From: an uncultured Prevotellaceae bacterium
GTDB taxonomy: Bacteria; Bacteroidota; Bacteroidia; Bacteroidales; Bacteroidaceae
Reading direction: 5' to 3'
Length of the DNA: 35,036 bases
NCBI GenBank assembly: GCA_945831805.1
Contig: CAMADY010000019.1
Coordinates: forward strand, 1-35,036
Shown piece after piece: positions 1 to 7,735 of this stretch (the stretch's first letter is position 1; each line of letters begins with the position of its first letter). The notes under the pieces are model-generated. The model was not told the DNA's origin and searched no databases. It saw nothing but the letters and a program-made list of their open reading frames with translations. Position numbers and translations under genes: made by a program.

Positions 1-50
1 ATCATGACTTCTGAGACAAAAGCAATCGTCGCTGACACCATAAACGCCAT
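1..50 (-). CDS. Partial unknown gene running off the left edge
   Basis: A reading frame starts with ATG at 50 on the minus strand (a second in-frame ATG is at 41) and stays open to the window edge, giving only 16 residues of hydrophobic character (MAFMVSATIAFVSEVM). A purine-rich stretch AGGAGAAAGAGAGGGG lies just upstream of the ATG. The gene would be divergent from the HU gene. In Bacteroides mutY often sits beside HU, but these residues do not look like a MutY N-terminus, so no function is proposed. With so few codons, chance cannot be excluded. Confidence 0.3.
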   Translation of the reverse strand, partial: MAFMVSATIAFVSEVM

Positions 51-151
51 TTTACCCCTCTCTTTCTCCTGAATTATCACTATAAATCAAGAAATTACAC
101 CAAAAAGCGCAAAAAAAACAAAAAAGATTTCATAATGACATTTTTTTTTTG

Positions 152-159
152 TAACTTTG
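152..159 (+). promoter_or_regulatory. Bacteroidetes -7 promoter element for HU
   Basis: TAACTTTG followed by C fits the TAnnTTTG consensus of Bacteroidetes primary-sigma promoters. It lies 44 bp before the HU start codon and directly follows a run of ten T. No clear TTTG -33 element is visible at the expected spacing. Confidence 0.65.
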
Positions 160-203
160 CAAGCAATTTTGAAATAATAAGTCAATAAACCCCCAAAAAA
201 GAA

Positions 204-500
204 ATGACAAAAGCAGATATCATCAACGAAATTAGCGCTTCAACAGGCGTGGCAAAGAAAGATGTTACTATCACTGTAGAGGCAATGATGAAGGTTATCC
301 GTGATGCCATGTGCAACGAAGAGAACGTTTATCTCCGTGGCTTCGGTACTTTCGTAGTTAAGAAGCGTGCTGAGAAGACAGCCCGCAACATCTCAAAGAA
401 CACCACCATCACCATCCCTGCCCACAACTTCCCTGGCTTCAAGCCTGCAAAGAGCTTCCAGCAGCGTATGGTAGGCGAGGACGTTACGGCTGAGGACTAA
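204..500 (+). CDS. HU-family DNA-binding protein
   Basis: Small histone-like protein of 98 residues that binds and bends DNA as a dimer in the nucleoid. The N-terminal helical part (MTKADIINEIS, about residues 1-45) and the signature around residues 44-52 (VYLRGFGTFVVKKR) followed by the DNA-binding arm (ARNISKNTTITIPAHNFPGFKPAK, about residues 60-83) are typical of HU/IHF. Length is normal for the family, with a short acidic C-terminal extension. A good -7 element lies 44 bp upstream. The next gene is the COX24-type peptide, 89 bp downstream, then ribonuclease G. HU and IHF subunits cannot be separated confidently by sequence here. Confidence 0.93.
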   Translation: MTKADIINEISASTGVAKKDVTITVEAMMKVIRDAMCNEENVYLRGFGTFVVKKRAEKTARNISKNTTITIPAHNFPGFKPAKSFQQRMVGEDVTAED

Positions 501-589
501 TACCTCTCGTCGTCGAAACAACCCGAGCGGACAACTTTTTTTTTAATTCGATACAACAGATTTTTAACAACATAAAATTTTTTACAACT

Positions 590-679
590 ATGCCTAACGG
601 AAAGAAGAAGAAGGGCCACAAGATGGCTACCCACAAGCGTAAAAAGAGACTGAGAAAGAATCGTCATAAGAGCAAGTAA
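590..679 (+). CDS. COX24/AURKAIP1-domain ribosomal micro-protein (bS22-like)
   Basis: Twenty-nine-residue, extremely basic peptide starting MPNGKKKK and containing ATHKRKKRLRKNRHK, with stop TAA at 677-679. The KRLRKxRHK signature matches the AURKAIP1/COX24 C-terminal domain, known from mitochondrial small-subunit proteins and from actinobacterial bS22. It is probably a small-subunit ribosomal protein. The gene sits alone between HU and ribonuclease G and is followed by a strong terminator, so it likely ends the HU transcript. No separate promoter is visible in the 89 bp upstream. It is easily missed because of its size. Family assignment rests on motif recognition; ribosome location is inferred from the family. 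Confidence 0.8.
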   Translation: MPNGKKKKGHKMATHKRKKRLRKNRHKSK

Positions 680-721
680 ACCTTGCACGACGACTTTCGT
701 TAAGACTCAAAAAAAAGAGAT

Positions 722-765
722 AGGGCGAGAAGATTCCATATGGATTCCTCTTGCCCTTTTCTGTT
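722..765 (+). terminator. Strong intrinsic terminator after the HU / COX24-type gene pair
   Basis: A 36-nt near-perfect palindrome (722-757, 16 of 18 positions paired including one G-T, ATAT at the centre) is followed by a T-rich tract (TTTTCTGTTTT). It separates the HU/COX24 pair from ribonuclease G. Confidence 0.75.
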
Positions 766-768
766 TTC

Positions 769-808
769 TCTTTTTCCATTTTCCACTTTCCACTTTCCCA
801 TTTCCCCA
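769..808 (+). repeat. G-free heptamer-like tandem tract upstream of the RNase G gene
   Basis: On the plus strand the tract consists of degenerate repeats of TTTCCAC / TTTTCCA / TTTCCCA and has no G. It ends about 17 bp before the ribonuclease G start codon. It is one of several such tracts found just ahead of genes in this window. Confidence 0.6.
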
Positions 809-824
809 CCACCTAACACCCAAT

Positions 825-2399
825 ATGACAAGCGAAGTAATTATAGACGTTAGAGAGAAAGAAATATCTATAGCACTCCTTGAAGACAAGGAACTCGTCG
901 AATACCAGACCGAACCCAAGACCGCCTCTTTCTCCGTCGGCAACGTCTATGTAGCAAAGGTGAAGAAGATAATGCCGGGACTCAATGCCTCCTTCGTTGA
1001 CGTTGGTTACGAGAGAGACGCCTTCCTCCATTACCTCGACCTCGGCATGCAGTTCTCCTCATACGAGAAATATATCAAGCAGGTGGAGAGCGACCGCAAG
1101 ACCCTCTATCCCTTCAGCAAGGCAATGCGTCTCCCCGACCTGCCGAAGGAGGGCTCCGTCGCTTCGTCACTCACCGTAGGCCACGACGTCCTCGTACAGG
1201 TCGTCAAGGAACCTATCTCCACTAAGGGCCCACGCCTTACCGGCGAGCTCTCCTTTGCCGGACGCTATCTCGTCCTCATGCCTTTCGGCAACAAGGTCAA
1301 CGTCTCCTCAAAGATAAAGCACGGGGCAGAGCGCGCACGTCTCAAGCAGATGGTGCAGAAAATCACGCCGCCTAACTTCGGAGTCATCGTAAGAACCGTC
1401 GCCGAGGGACTGCGACAGGAGGAGCTGGAGTCCGAGATGCAGGTGCTCCTCAAGCGATGGGAAGACACCCTCCGCAAGGTGCAGCAGACCACCACGCGCC
1501 CACAGCTCGTCTTCGAGGAGACAAGCCGCGCCGTGGCACTCCTACGCGACCTCTTCAACCCTACCTACGAGAATATCTACGTCAACGACGAAACCGTCTT
1601 CAACGAGGTGCGCGACTACGTGCAGCTCATAGCCCCTGAACGCGTCGGCATCGTCAAGCTATACACCGGCAAGGTACCTATCTTCGACAACTTCAACGTC
1701 ACCAAGCAACTCAAGTCCGGGTTCGGTAGAACCGTCAACTACTCCCACGGCGCATACCTCATCATAGAACACACCGAGGCCATGCATGTCGTCGATGTCA
1801 ACAGCGGAAACCGTGCTCGTGGCGTTAACGGACAGGAAGCCAACGCCCTCGATGTCAACCTCGGAGCTGCCGACGAACTCGCTCGTCAGCTCAGGCTGCG
1901 TGATATGGGCGGCATCATCATCGTCGATTTCATTGATATGAACGTCGCCGAGGATCGCCAGCTTCTCTACGAGCGCATGTGCAAGAACATGCAGAAGGAC
2001 CGTGCGCGCCATAACATCCTGCCGCTCTCGAAGTTCGGACTCATGCAGATCACACGTCAGCGCGTTCGTCCTGCTATGAACGTCAAGGTCGAGGAGACGT
2101 GCCCTACATGCTTCGGCAAGGGAACCATCAAGTCCAGCATCCTCTTCACCGACATCCTTGAGCACAAGGTGGAGCACCTCTCGCGCAATGTCGGCATTAA
2201 GCGCTTCACACTATATGTCCACCCATTCGTAGCTGCATATATCAACAAGGGCATCTGGTCACTCAAGCGCCGCTGGCAGATGAAGTACGGCTTCGGCATC
2301 AGCATCGTGGCATCCCAGGAACTTGCCTTCCTCGAATACCGCTTCAAAGACCACCAAGGCAGCGAAATCGATATGACCGAGGAGCAGGATAAGGATTAA
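825..2399 (+). CDS. rng: Ribonuclease G (RNase E/G family)
   Basis: Endoribonuclease of 524 residues that trims the 5' end of 16S rRNA and takes part in mRNA decay. An S1 RNA-binding domain is at about residues 33-130 (VGNVYVAKVKKIMPGLNASFVDVG). The catalytic DNase I-like region contains HVVDVNSGNRA (about 322-332) and IIIVDFIDM (about 362-370), holding the two metal-binding aspartates. The zinc-link CPTCFGKG follows at about 427-434. Length is close to RNase G and far shorter than RNase E, so the scaffold region is absent. The start is preceded by a G-free repeat tract rather than a Shine-Dalgarno site. The next gene starts 39 bp downstream on the same strand. Confidence 0.95.
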   Translation: MTSEVIIDVREKEISIALLEDKELVEYQTEPKTASFSVGNVYVAKVKKIMPGLNASFVDVGYERDAFLHYLDLGMQFSSYEKYIKQVESDRKTLYPFSKAMRLPDLPKEGSVASSLTVGHDVLVQVVKEPISTKGPRLTGELSFAGRYLVLMPFGNKVNVSSKIKHGAERARLKQMVQKITPPNFGVIVRTVAEGLRQEELESEMQVLLKRWEDTLRKVQQTTTRPQLVFEETSRAVALLRDLFNPTYENIYVNDETVFNEVRDYVQLIAPERVGIVKLYTGKVPIFDNFNVTKQLKSGFGRTVNYSHGAYLIIEHTEAMHVVDVNSGNRARGVNGQEANALDVNLGAADELARQLRLRDMGGIIIVDFIDMNVAEDRQLLYERMCKNMQKDRARHNILPLSKFGLMQITRQRVRPAMNVKVEETCPTCFGKGTIKSSILFTDILEHKVEHLSRNVGIKRFTLYVHPFVAAYINKGIWSLKRRWQMKYGFGISIVASQELAFLEYRFKDHQGSEIDMTEEQDKD

Positions 2400-2438
2400 G
2401 GTTAATTTTGTGACAATTCGTGTAAAAACTAAAAAGTG

Positions 2439-3860
2439 ATGTTCAGCAAGGAAATTTACGTCTCTCGCCGCAACGAGCTCAAGACAAAAGTCGGCAGCGG
2501 ACTCATCGTCCTCTTCGGCAACAACGACAGCCCCTGCAACTATCCGGCAAACACATACCGCTTCCGTCAGGACTCCACCTTCCTCTACTACTTCGGTCAG
2601 ACAAGGGAGGCACTCGTCGGTGTCATCGATGTTGACAACGATACCGAAACGCTCTTCGGCGACGACATCGACATCGACGATATCATCTGGTATGGCTTCG
2701 TACCATCCGTCAGTGACCTCGCAGCAGAAGTCGGCATAGCCCACTCGAAGCCTATGGGCGCACTCGCAGACTGCCTCCGCAGTGCGCAGAAGTCCGGACA
2801 GCCCATACACTTCCTGCCGCAGTACCGTCACGACCTTATGATACAGCTCTCCGACATCCTCGGCTTCCATCCCCTGCAGACTCGCGAGAGAGCATCGCTC
2901 ACCCTTATCAAGGCCGTCGTCGATATGAGGGCTGTCAAGCGGCCTGAGGAGATAGAACGCCTCCGTGAGGCGGCGGAGATAGGCTATCTCATGCACACCA
3001 CCGCCATGCGTGAGTGCCGTCCCGGAGTCACGGAGAAATACATCGCCGGACTCATCGAGGGCATCGCCCATTCCTACGGCGACCGCTACTCCTTCCAGGC
3101 TATCCTCTCCATGCACGGAGAGATACAGCACGGCTATCCCAGCTACCGTCAGCTGGAGGCAGGGCGACTCATGCTCTGCGATGCCGGTGCCGAGACCAGC
3201 GACAACTACTGCTCCGACAATACGCGCACCACACCTGTCAGTGGCACCTTCACATCCCGTCAGCTCGACATCTACAATGCCGTCGTAGCCGCCCATGACT
3301 GGGTTCTCCAGAACGCCAAGCCCGGCACGAAGTGGCTTGACATGCACCTCGGAGCTTGTCGCATCCTCACCGACCATCTCAAGCAGGTCGGTCTCATGAA
3401 GGGCAATACCGACGATGCCGTTGCCGCCGGAGCCCATGCTATGTTCATGCCCCACGGTCTCGGGCACATGATGGGGATGGACGTCCACGACATGAAAGGA
3501 CTAGGACAGCAGTATGTCGGTTTCGACGAAGAGGTACGCCCCTCTTCGCAGTTCGGTCTCAACTGCCTGCGCTGTGGCAGGCGCCTGCAGCAGGGCTTTG
3601 TCATGACCGTAGAACCCGGCATCTATTTCATCCCCCATCTCATAGACCTATGGAGAGGTCAGGCGCTCCACAAAGACTATATCAACTACGAACTCCTGGA
3701 GACCTACAAGGACTTTGGAGGCATCCGCATCGAGGACGACATCCTCATCACCCCCGAAGGCAACAAGATCATAGGAGACAACGTCATACCATACCACCCA
3801 AAAGACCTGGAAGAATTTCTTGAAAAGAGGGGGGGAGTAAAATCTTTGTCAAAACTATAA
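2439..3860 (+). CDS. pepP: Xaa-Pro aminopeptidase (M24B)
   Basis: Dinuclear-metal aminopeptidase that removes N-terminal residues ahead of proline; cytoplasmic, with no signal peptide. The N-terminal creatinase-like domain covers roughly residues 1-150. The pita-bread catalytic domain shows LMLCDAGAETSDNYCSDNTRT (two metal aspartates), HGLGHMMGMDVHD (metal histidine), VEPGIYF and GIRIEDD (metal glutamates). The reading frame opens with GTG at 2436, immediately followed by ATG at 2439; ATG is taken as the start, giving 473 residues. The gene follows rng by 39 bp and precedes the helix-hairpin-helix gene by 26 bp, so the three may be co-transcribed. Confidence 0.93.
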   Translation: MFSKEIYVSRRNELKTKVGSGLIVLFGNNDSPCNYPANTYRFRQDSTFLYYFGQTREALVGVIDVDNDTETLFGDDIDIDDIIWYGFVPSVSDLAAEVGIAHSKPMGALADCLRSAQKSGQPIHFLPQYRHDLMIQLSDILGFHPLQTRERASLTLIKAVVDMRAVKRPEEIERLREAAEIGYLMHTTAMRECRPGVTEKYIAGLIEGIAHSYGDRYSFQAILSMHGEIQHGYPSYRQLEAGRLMLCDAGAETSDNYCSDNTRTTPVSGTFTSRQLDIYNAVVAAHDWVLQNAKPGTKWLDMHLGACRILTDHLKQVGLMKGNTDDAVAAGAHAMFMPHGLGHMMGMDVHDMKGLGQQYVGFDEEVRPSSQFGLNCLRCGRRLQQGFVMTVEPGIYFIPHLIDLWRGQALHKDYINYELLETYKDFGGIRIEDDILITPEGNKIIGDNVIPYHPKDLEEFLEKRGGVKSLSKL

Positions 3861-3886
3861 CCTTATAATACTTATAGTCTGTTTTA

Positions 3887-4828
3887 ATGTCAGGATTGCG
3901 TAATTTATTTTTTTATCGCAAAAGCGATAAGGATGCTATAGTGCTGTTGGTAATAGTTGTTATGGCATGCGTGGTGCTCATTCCTTTGCTGGCAACGAAG
4001 GGTGAAGAGGAATCTCGAAAAACAGATACTGCATATAGTAAAAGGAACACTGATAATCGTTATTATGCACAACCAGGATCCAACGATGGATCAATACCCG
4101 CAGATGATAATTGCGAATTGTTTCCCTTTGACCCAAATACAGCAGATAGTACGCAATTACTGCGTCTTGGTTTGAAACCATGGCAGGTAAGAAGTATCTA
4201 CCGCTATCGCAGCAAAGGCGGACGATACTATAAAAAATCCGATTTTGCAAGACTCTACGGATTAACGTTGAAGAAATACAAGCAGTTGGAGCCTTATATT
4301 ACAATAAAGCAGGAAGTTATGGCTGCTGATGTTATAAAAGAAGATAAACAGCAGGATAATTATCAGCAAGCGGAGAAACACCCAGCAACAGAAAGTAATT
4401 CTGGCGTTTCAAGATATGTCTCAAACAAACTTAAGTCTGGCGAAACGGTAGATATAAACACTGCAGATACGACGGAACTGAAGAGAATACCAGGAATAGG
4501 ATCTTATTTTGCAAGACACATTGTAGAGTTGCGCCAAAGACGGCAGGCTTTTGTGGATGTTAACGAACTGCTCGCAATTCGCAACTTCCCTGAAACAGCA
4601 TTGACATATATGACGGCATCCCAAACATTTCCTACCATATACATAAATAAAGCCACTCAAAAAGAACTGGAGCGACATCCACTCATAAACTATGTTCAGG
4701 CGCGCGATATCATAAGGCTGCGTAATACCAGAGGACATTTGGTCAGTGTAAAAGAACTATCATTCCTTTCTTCTTTCACACCAGAGATGCTAAAACGCAT
4801 CACACCTTTTGTCGTGTTTGAAGAGTAA
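3887..4828 (+). CDS. Membrane-anchored helix-hairpin-helix protein, ComEA-like
   Basis: Protein of 313 residues with a short basic start, one membrane segment (about residues 19-38, AIVLLVIVVMACVVLIPLLA) and a linker, then helix-hairpin-helix repeats: FDPNTADSTQLLRLGLK (about 85), VDINTADTTELKRIPGIG (about 188) and INKATQKELERHPLI (about 255). The INTADxxELxxIPGIG signature is that of ComEA, the periplasmic DNA receptor of natural transformation. A role in DNA binding at the cell surface is inferred from this. The gene is clearly more AT-rich than pepP beside it, which may reflect lower expression or different ancestry. No promoter is visible in the 26-bp gap after pepP. Confidence 0.8.
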   Translation: MSGLRNLFFYRKSDKDAIVLLVIVVMACVVLIPLLATKGEEESRKTDTAYSKRNTDNRYYAQPGSNDGSIPADDNCELFPFDPNTADSTQLLRLGLKPWQVRSIYRYRSKGGRYYKKSDFARLYGLTLKKYKQLEPYITIKQEVMAADVIKEDKQQDNYQQAEKHPATESNSGVSRYVSNKLKSGETVDINTADTTELKRIPGIGSYFARHIVELRQRRQAFVDVNELLAIRNFPETALTYMTASQTFPTIYINKATQKELERHPLINYVQARDIIRLRNTRGHLVSVKELSFLSSFTPEMLKRITPFVVFEE

Positions 4829-4850
4829 CTTATAATATACTGAATATCAA

Positions 4851-4873
4851 GTTTTTTTACGGTTTAAAAAAAC
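4851..4873 (+). terminator. Possible AT-rich terminator hairpin
   Basis: GTTTTTTT at 4851-4858 pairs with AAAAAAAC at 4866-4873 around a 7-nt loop. It lies 22 bp after the helix-hairpin-helix gene. The stem is A/T only apart from one G-C pair, so terminator function is uncertain. Confidence 0.35.
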
Positions 4874-4897
4874 ACTTAAAACTAAATTTACACAAAG

Positions 4898-5080
4898 GTG
4901 TCAGACACTTTTGTGTACGAGGGCAACACGAAGAAGGATACGCAGGGTTGCATCCTCGTGGGATGGAACAGGAAGCGTGGTCAGGTGCTCGAATCGAAGA
5001 AGGCTCTGGGCGAGCTCAACGAGCAGGTGCTGAAGGCGTACGAGCGTGGGGAGCAGTTGTATGTGCAGATAACTAAGTAA
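4898..5080 (+). pseudogene. 3' remnant of a DUF5675-family gene
   Basis: The 60-residue frame, opening only with GTG, contains YEGNTKKDTQGCILVGWNRK followed by GQVLESKKA and ends YVQITK. This matches, from memory, the C-terminal half of DUF5675 proteins (…HxGNTxxDTxGCILVG…), phage- and mobile-element-associated proteins normally of about 140-180 residues. The N-terminal half is missing: the 69 bp upstream are AT-rich and non-coding, while the remnant itself is GC-richer, so the junction near 4895 looks like a break point. Expression is unlikely because no promoter is visible. It could alternatively be a shortened but functional gene. Confidence 0.6.
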
Positions 5081-5084
5081 AAAG

Positions 5085-5129
5085 AAAACTGGATTACATG
5101 TCTCGTATAGAGTTTTGTAATCCAGTTTT
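5085..5129. terminator. Bidirectional terminator between convergent genes
   Basis: AAAACTGGATTAC (5085-5097) pairs perfectly with GTAATCCAGTTTT (5117-5129), a 13-bp stem with a 19-nt loop. The A-tract and T-tract ends allow termination in both directions. It serves the DUF5675 remnant on the plus strand and the PCMD operon on the minus strand. Confidence 0.8.
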
Positions 5130-5144
5130 ATTATTCTCTTTCTT

Positions 5145-6062
5145 TTACTTGTTTATTATCTCGTTAGCGTCGGCAACGGATATTTTGTTGTCGTTATTGA
5201 CATCTGCGTTTTCGGTGTTGATTTCTACGTCCTTACCGAGGTAGTGGTCAACGATGAGGTCTGCGTCTGTCTTGTTAACAGTGCCATCATTGTTGACGTC
5301 ACCGATGAGAGATGCTGGTGCATCTGGGTAGATCATCTCCATGTCATCGATATAGAGTACGTCGTTATTGTTGCCCTTGCCAGGTGTGGCACTGGTGGAG
5401 AATGTCACGAGGGCATAGTATGGTTCATCGTTGACAGCGGCATCATACTCGAAATTCACTTCATACTGTGTCCATTCGTTTGTGACAGCGATAGCCTCGA
5501 CAGCTTTGCCGACAGCGATAGCGGTGATCTTATCTTCGTTCGCCATAGGGTCTTGATAGTATCCCTTGGTGACGAGGTGTACTGCGATGCTGGCATCGTA
5601 TTGGCATGAGCCTTTCATCCATACCTTCAGTGACTTCGGACGACCGGAGAAGCGCATCGCCTGGTCTTCGCGGTCTTCGTTGATGTAGTTGTAATTGTTT
5701 GCAGCGTCAGTGGCTGTGATGCTACCCATGTTCACGCAACCGTTGGTAAGGTTGCCCTGTGCAACGACACCATAGACGCTGTTTGCCTTGATGCGTGCGC
5801 TATAGGTTCCGGCAGAGCCAGGTCGTACGTCGGTGTCCTTGTAGATCTGTACTGCGGCACCGATGCTCTTGAGATTGCCGGTGGCATCGAGGAAGGAGCT
5901 CCAACGGAGTGGTTCGTCGGACTTCAGGGTCTTCTCGAAAAGGGTTTTGGAGGTATAGGACACTTCCTCCCACTGTTCGAAGTCACTGTTGTAGAGTTGT
6001 GTCTGTGCGTTTGTTGTCAGTGCAGCGAATGCTGCTGCGAGTGTAAAGAATATCTTCTTCAT
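5145..6062 (-). CDS. Secreted PCMD-domain protein with C-terminal dockerin
   Basis: Protein of 305 residues with a cleavable signal peptide (MKKIFFTLAAAFAALTTNAQ, no lipobox cysteine). Residues about 20-245 resemble the PCMD (putative carbohydrate metabolism) domain, a beta-sandwich common in Bacteroidetes surface proteins: YNSDFEQWEE near the start and VLYIDDMEMIY at the end. The last 55 residues form a type I dockerin with two calcium loops, GDVNNDGTVNKTDADLI and ADVNNDNKISVADANEI. Dockerins dock to cohesins elsewhere, but no cohesin is in this window. It is the last gene of a four-gene minus-strand operon, 61 bp after the calycin-like gene, and ends at a strong terminator. A role in glycan binding at the surface is inferred. 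Confidence 0.75.
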   Translation of the reverse strand: MKKIFFTLAAAFAALTTNAQTQLYNSDFEQWEEVSYTSKTLFEKTLKSDEPLRWSSFLDATGNLKSIGAAVQIYKDTDVRPGSAGTYSARIKANSVYGVVAQGNLTNGCVNMGSITATDAANNYNYINEDREDQAMRFSGRPKSLKVWMKGSCQYDASIAVHLVTKGYYQDPMANEDKITAIAVGKAVEAIAVTNEWTQYEVNFEYDAAVNDEPYYALVTFSTSATPGKGNNNDVLYIDDMEMIYPDAPASLIGDVNNDGTVNKTDADLIVDHYLGKDVEINTENADVNNDNKISVADANEIINK

Positions 6063-6123
6063 CGTTTTTTTATTATTATTTTTAACTATTCAAAAATGAT
6101 TTTAACAATGTTGAGGGAATTGT

Positions 6124-6807
6124 TTATTTTGTATTGAAATTTACGTTTATGATTTGTCCGAGTGTCGCTTCCATATTGATGTCGATGTCAATGTTGATGA
6201 CTCCGTCCTTGAGTGTGCCTACGAGTTTAATAGGAATGAGTGGCAGCATCGGTCCGAGCCATGCATCCTCTGGTACATCAATCTCTTCTCCATCGATGAT
6301 GATGGTTGGGTCGCCATGGATGATCTGTGTGTCTTTGTCGTAGCGTAGTGTGATGGTGCCGTCAGCTTCTTCTTTGAGTTCTACGTCCTGTAGTCTTACT
6401 GTTCCTACTGGCACCTGTGTGTCTTCCTCGTTGAGGATGAAGTTCTTGAGTGCGAAATTGATGTGTGTGCCGTCTGTCGCCATGATGGTGACGGACTCTC
6501 TTGATGGAAGGAGTGCGTTGCCGTCGATTTCTACTGATACGGTGCCTACGTAGTTTTTATTGAAGTGTGAGACGGGTGTGCCGGCGAAGTATGGGTCTTT
6601 CGGGTCAGACTCTCCTTCGGGGGGTGTTGGTGTGGGTTCGTCTTTTCCTCCTTCGTCGTGCTTGATGTCTTTTGTCCAGTTGTTGTCACCGATTGCTTCG
6701 GGTGTGTATCCGAGGTTGGTGATTTCTGGTTGGTCGCCACAGGAGGAGAGTGTTAAGGTTCCTGTTATGGCGAGTATGGTGAGTATGTTCTTGTTTATCT
6801 TGATCAT
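6124..6807 (-). CDS. Calycin-like domain lipoprotein
   Basis: Protein of 227 residues with a lipoprotein signal (ILAITGTLTLSSCGD, cysteine at residue 23), so probably anchored in the outer membrane. A low-complexity acidic/proline linker (about residues 50-70: GGKDEPTPTPPEGESDPKD) precedes a beta-rich domain starting NKNYVGTVSVEIDG. That domain resembles the calycin-like/lipocalin-like beta-barrel of Bacteroidetes lipoproteins, with regular strands such as GTVRLQDVELKEEADGTITLRYD and INIDIDINMEATLGQIINVNF. Ligand unknown. It lies between the outer-membrane barrel gene and the dockerin gene in the same operon, which suggests one surface complex. Confidence 0.65.
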   Translation of the reverse strand: MIKINKNILTILAITGTLTLSSCGDQPEITNLGYTPEAIGDNNWTKDIKHDEGGKDEPTPTPPEGESDPKDPYFAGTPVSHFNKNYVGTVSVEIDGNALLPSRESVTIMATDGTHINFALKNFILNEEDTQVPVGTVRLQDVELKEEADGTITLRYDKDTQIIHGDPTIIIDGEEIDVPEDAWLGPMLPLIPIKLVGTLKDGVINIDIDINMEATLGQIINVNFNTK

Positions 6808-6856
6808 GCTGTAAAAGGTAGTTTTAACTTTTCTTCATTTTATTTATGACTCTTAC

Positions 6857-7720
6857 TTACCTTCCTATTTTATATACTATGCCGAATGTGCCGTAGAGTG
6901 GGTATAGTGCCATGTTGACGGGGTTTCCGGGTTTGTCGTTGAAGGCGCTGTTGAGTCCTAGTGATATGTCAGCGAAGATGCCCCAGTGTCTTGAGAAGAA
7001 CCAGTCTGCTCCGATGTCTGCTCCGAGTTGGAATCGTCGCATGTATTCCTTGTAGGTGTCTCCCTCGAATGTTCCCCGGCTGTTGTCGTCGTTACCGATA
7101 TATACGAGTGCTCCCTGCGAGTTGCCTTGTCTGAGATATGCTGTGTAGTTTCCGTTGCCGTCGGGTTCTCCGTATGCATAACCATAGAAGTCACGGTCAG
7201 TGATAAGGCTGAAATATAGTCCGTAGCGTATCTTCAGTTTTCGGTTGATATACCATGATGCCTGGATGGGTAGTGTTAGTCCTGTCTGTATGATATTGGC
7301 TACGACGTTTCCGGTGAATGGTCCTGAGATTTCTTCGCCTCCCTGGCGTATGGTGATGTCATACTGCTTTGCTGTCATGTCTCCCTTGAAGCCTTTTCGC
7401 TCGAAGTACAGTCCGCTGAGGAGTCCCCAGTTCTCATTGAATCGGTATTCGATATCCAGTCCAAAACGGTAGTTGAATTTTGGTGAGAAGGAGTTGATGT
7501 GTCGTATCTCTGCGGGCATGTCGAAGGGTACGGTGCCTCCGATGCTATAGCCTGCTCGTATGTCGAAGTTCCAGTGGCTCATATCGACTCCTGCGATGAT
7601 GTCCTCTTTCTCTTTCTCTGATGGCTTGACACCATCGACCTGTGCGATGGCTGTGGTGCCGCAGAGCGTGAGGATGAGTGCTGTGACGGCGGTCTTGATG
7701 GTATGATGTATTGTCTTCAT
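6857..7720 (-). CDS. Outer-membrane beta-barrel protein (PorT/OMP_b-brl type)
   Basis: Protein of 287 residues with a signal peptide ending TAIAQVDG. The rest alternates aromatic and glycine-rich strands typical of small outer-membrane barrels: WNFDIRAGYSIGG, FNYRFGLDIEYRFNENWGLLSGLYFERKGF, LPIQASWYINRKLKIRYGLYFSL, FQLGADIGADWFFSRHWGIFADISLGL. It ends with a strand finishing GIVYKIGR, the usual C-terminal barrel strand. It starts 15 bp downstream of the large PCMD lipoprotein gene and is followed after 49 bp by the calycin-like lipoprotein gene. Transported substrate or partner unknown; a pore or anchor for the surrounding surface proteins is plausible. Confidence 0.75.
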   Translation of the reverse strand: MKTIHHTIKTAVTALILTLCGTTAIAQVDGVKPSEKEKEDIIAGVDMSHWNFDIRAGYSIGGTVPFDMPAEIRHINSFSPKFNYRFGLDIEYRFNENWGLLSGLYFERKGFKGDMTAKQYDITIRQGGEEISGPFTGNVVANIIQTGLTLPIQASWYINRKLKIRYGLYFSLITDRDFYGYAYGEPDGNGNYTAYLRQGNSQGALVYIGNDDNSRGTFEGDTYKEYMRRFQLGADIGADWFFSRHWGIFADISLGLNSAFNDKPGNPVNMALYPLYGTFGIVYKIGR

Positions 7721-7735
7721 CGTTTTTCTTTTCTG

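Noticed and set aside
536..544. Terminator directly after HU
   Set aside because: There is a T9 run but only a 4-bp stem can be drawn before it. The strong hairpin at 722-757 is the better end of this transcript.
2259..3488. 409-codon open frame on the minus strand opposite pepP
   Set aside because: It is the antisense shadow of a GC-rich conserved gene, has no family motifs and starts inside rng. pepP explains the region fully.
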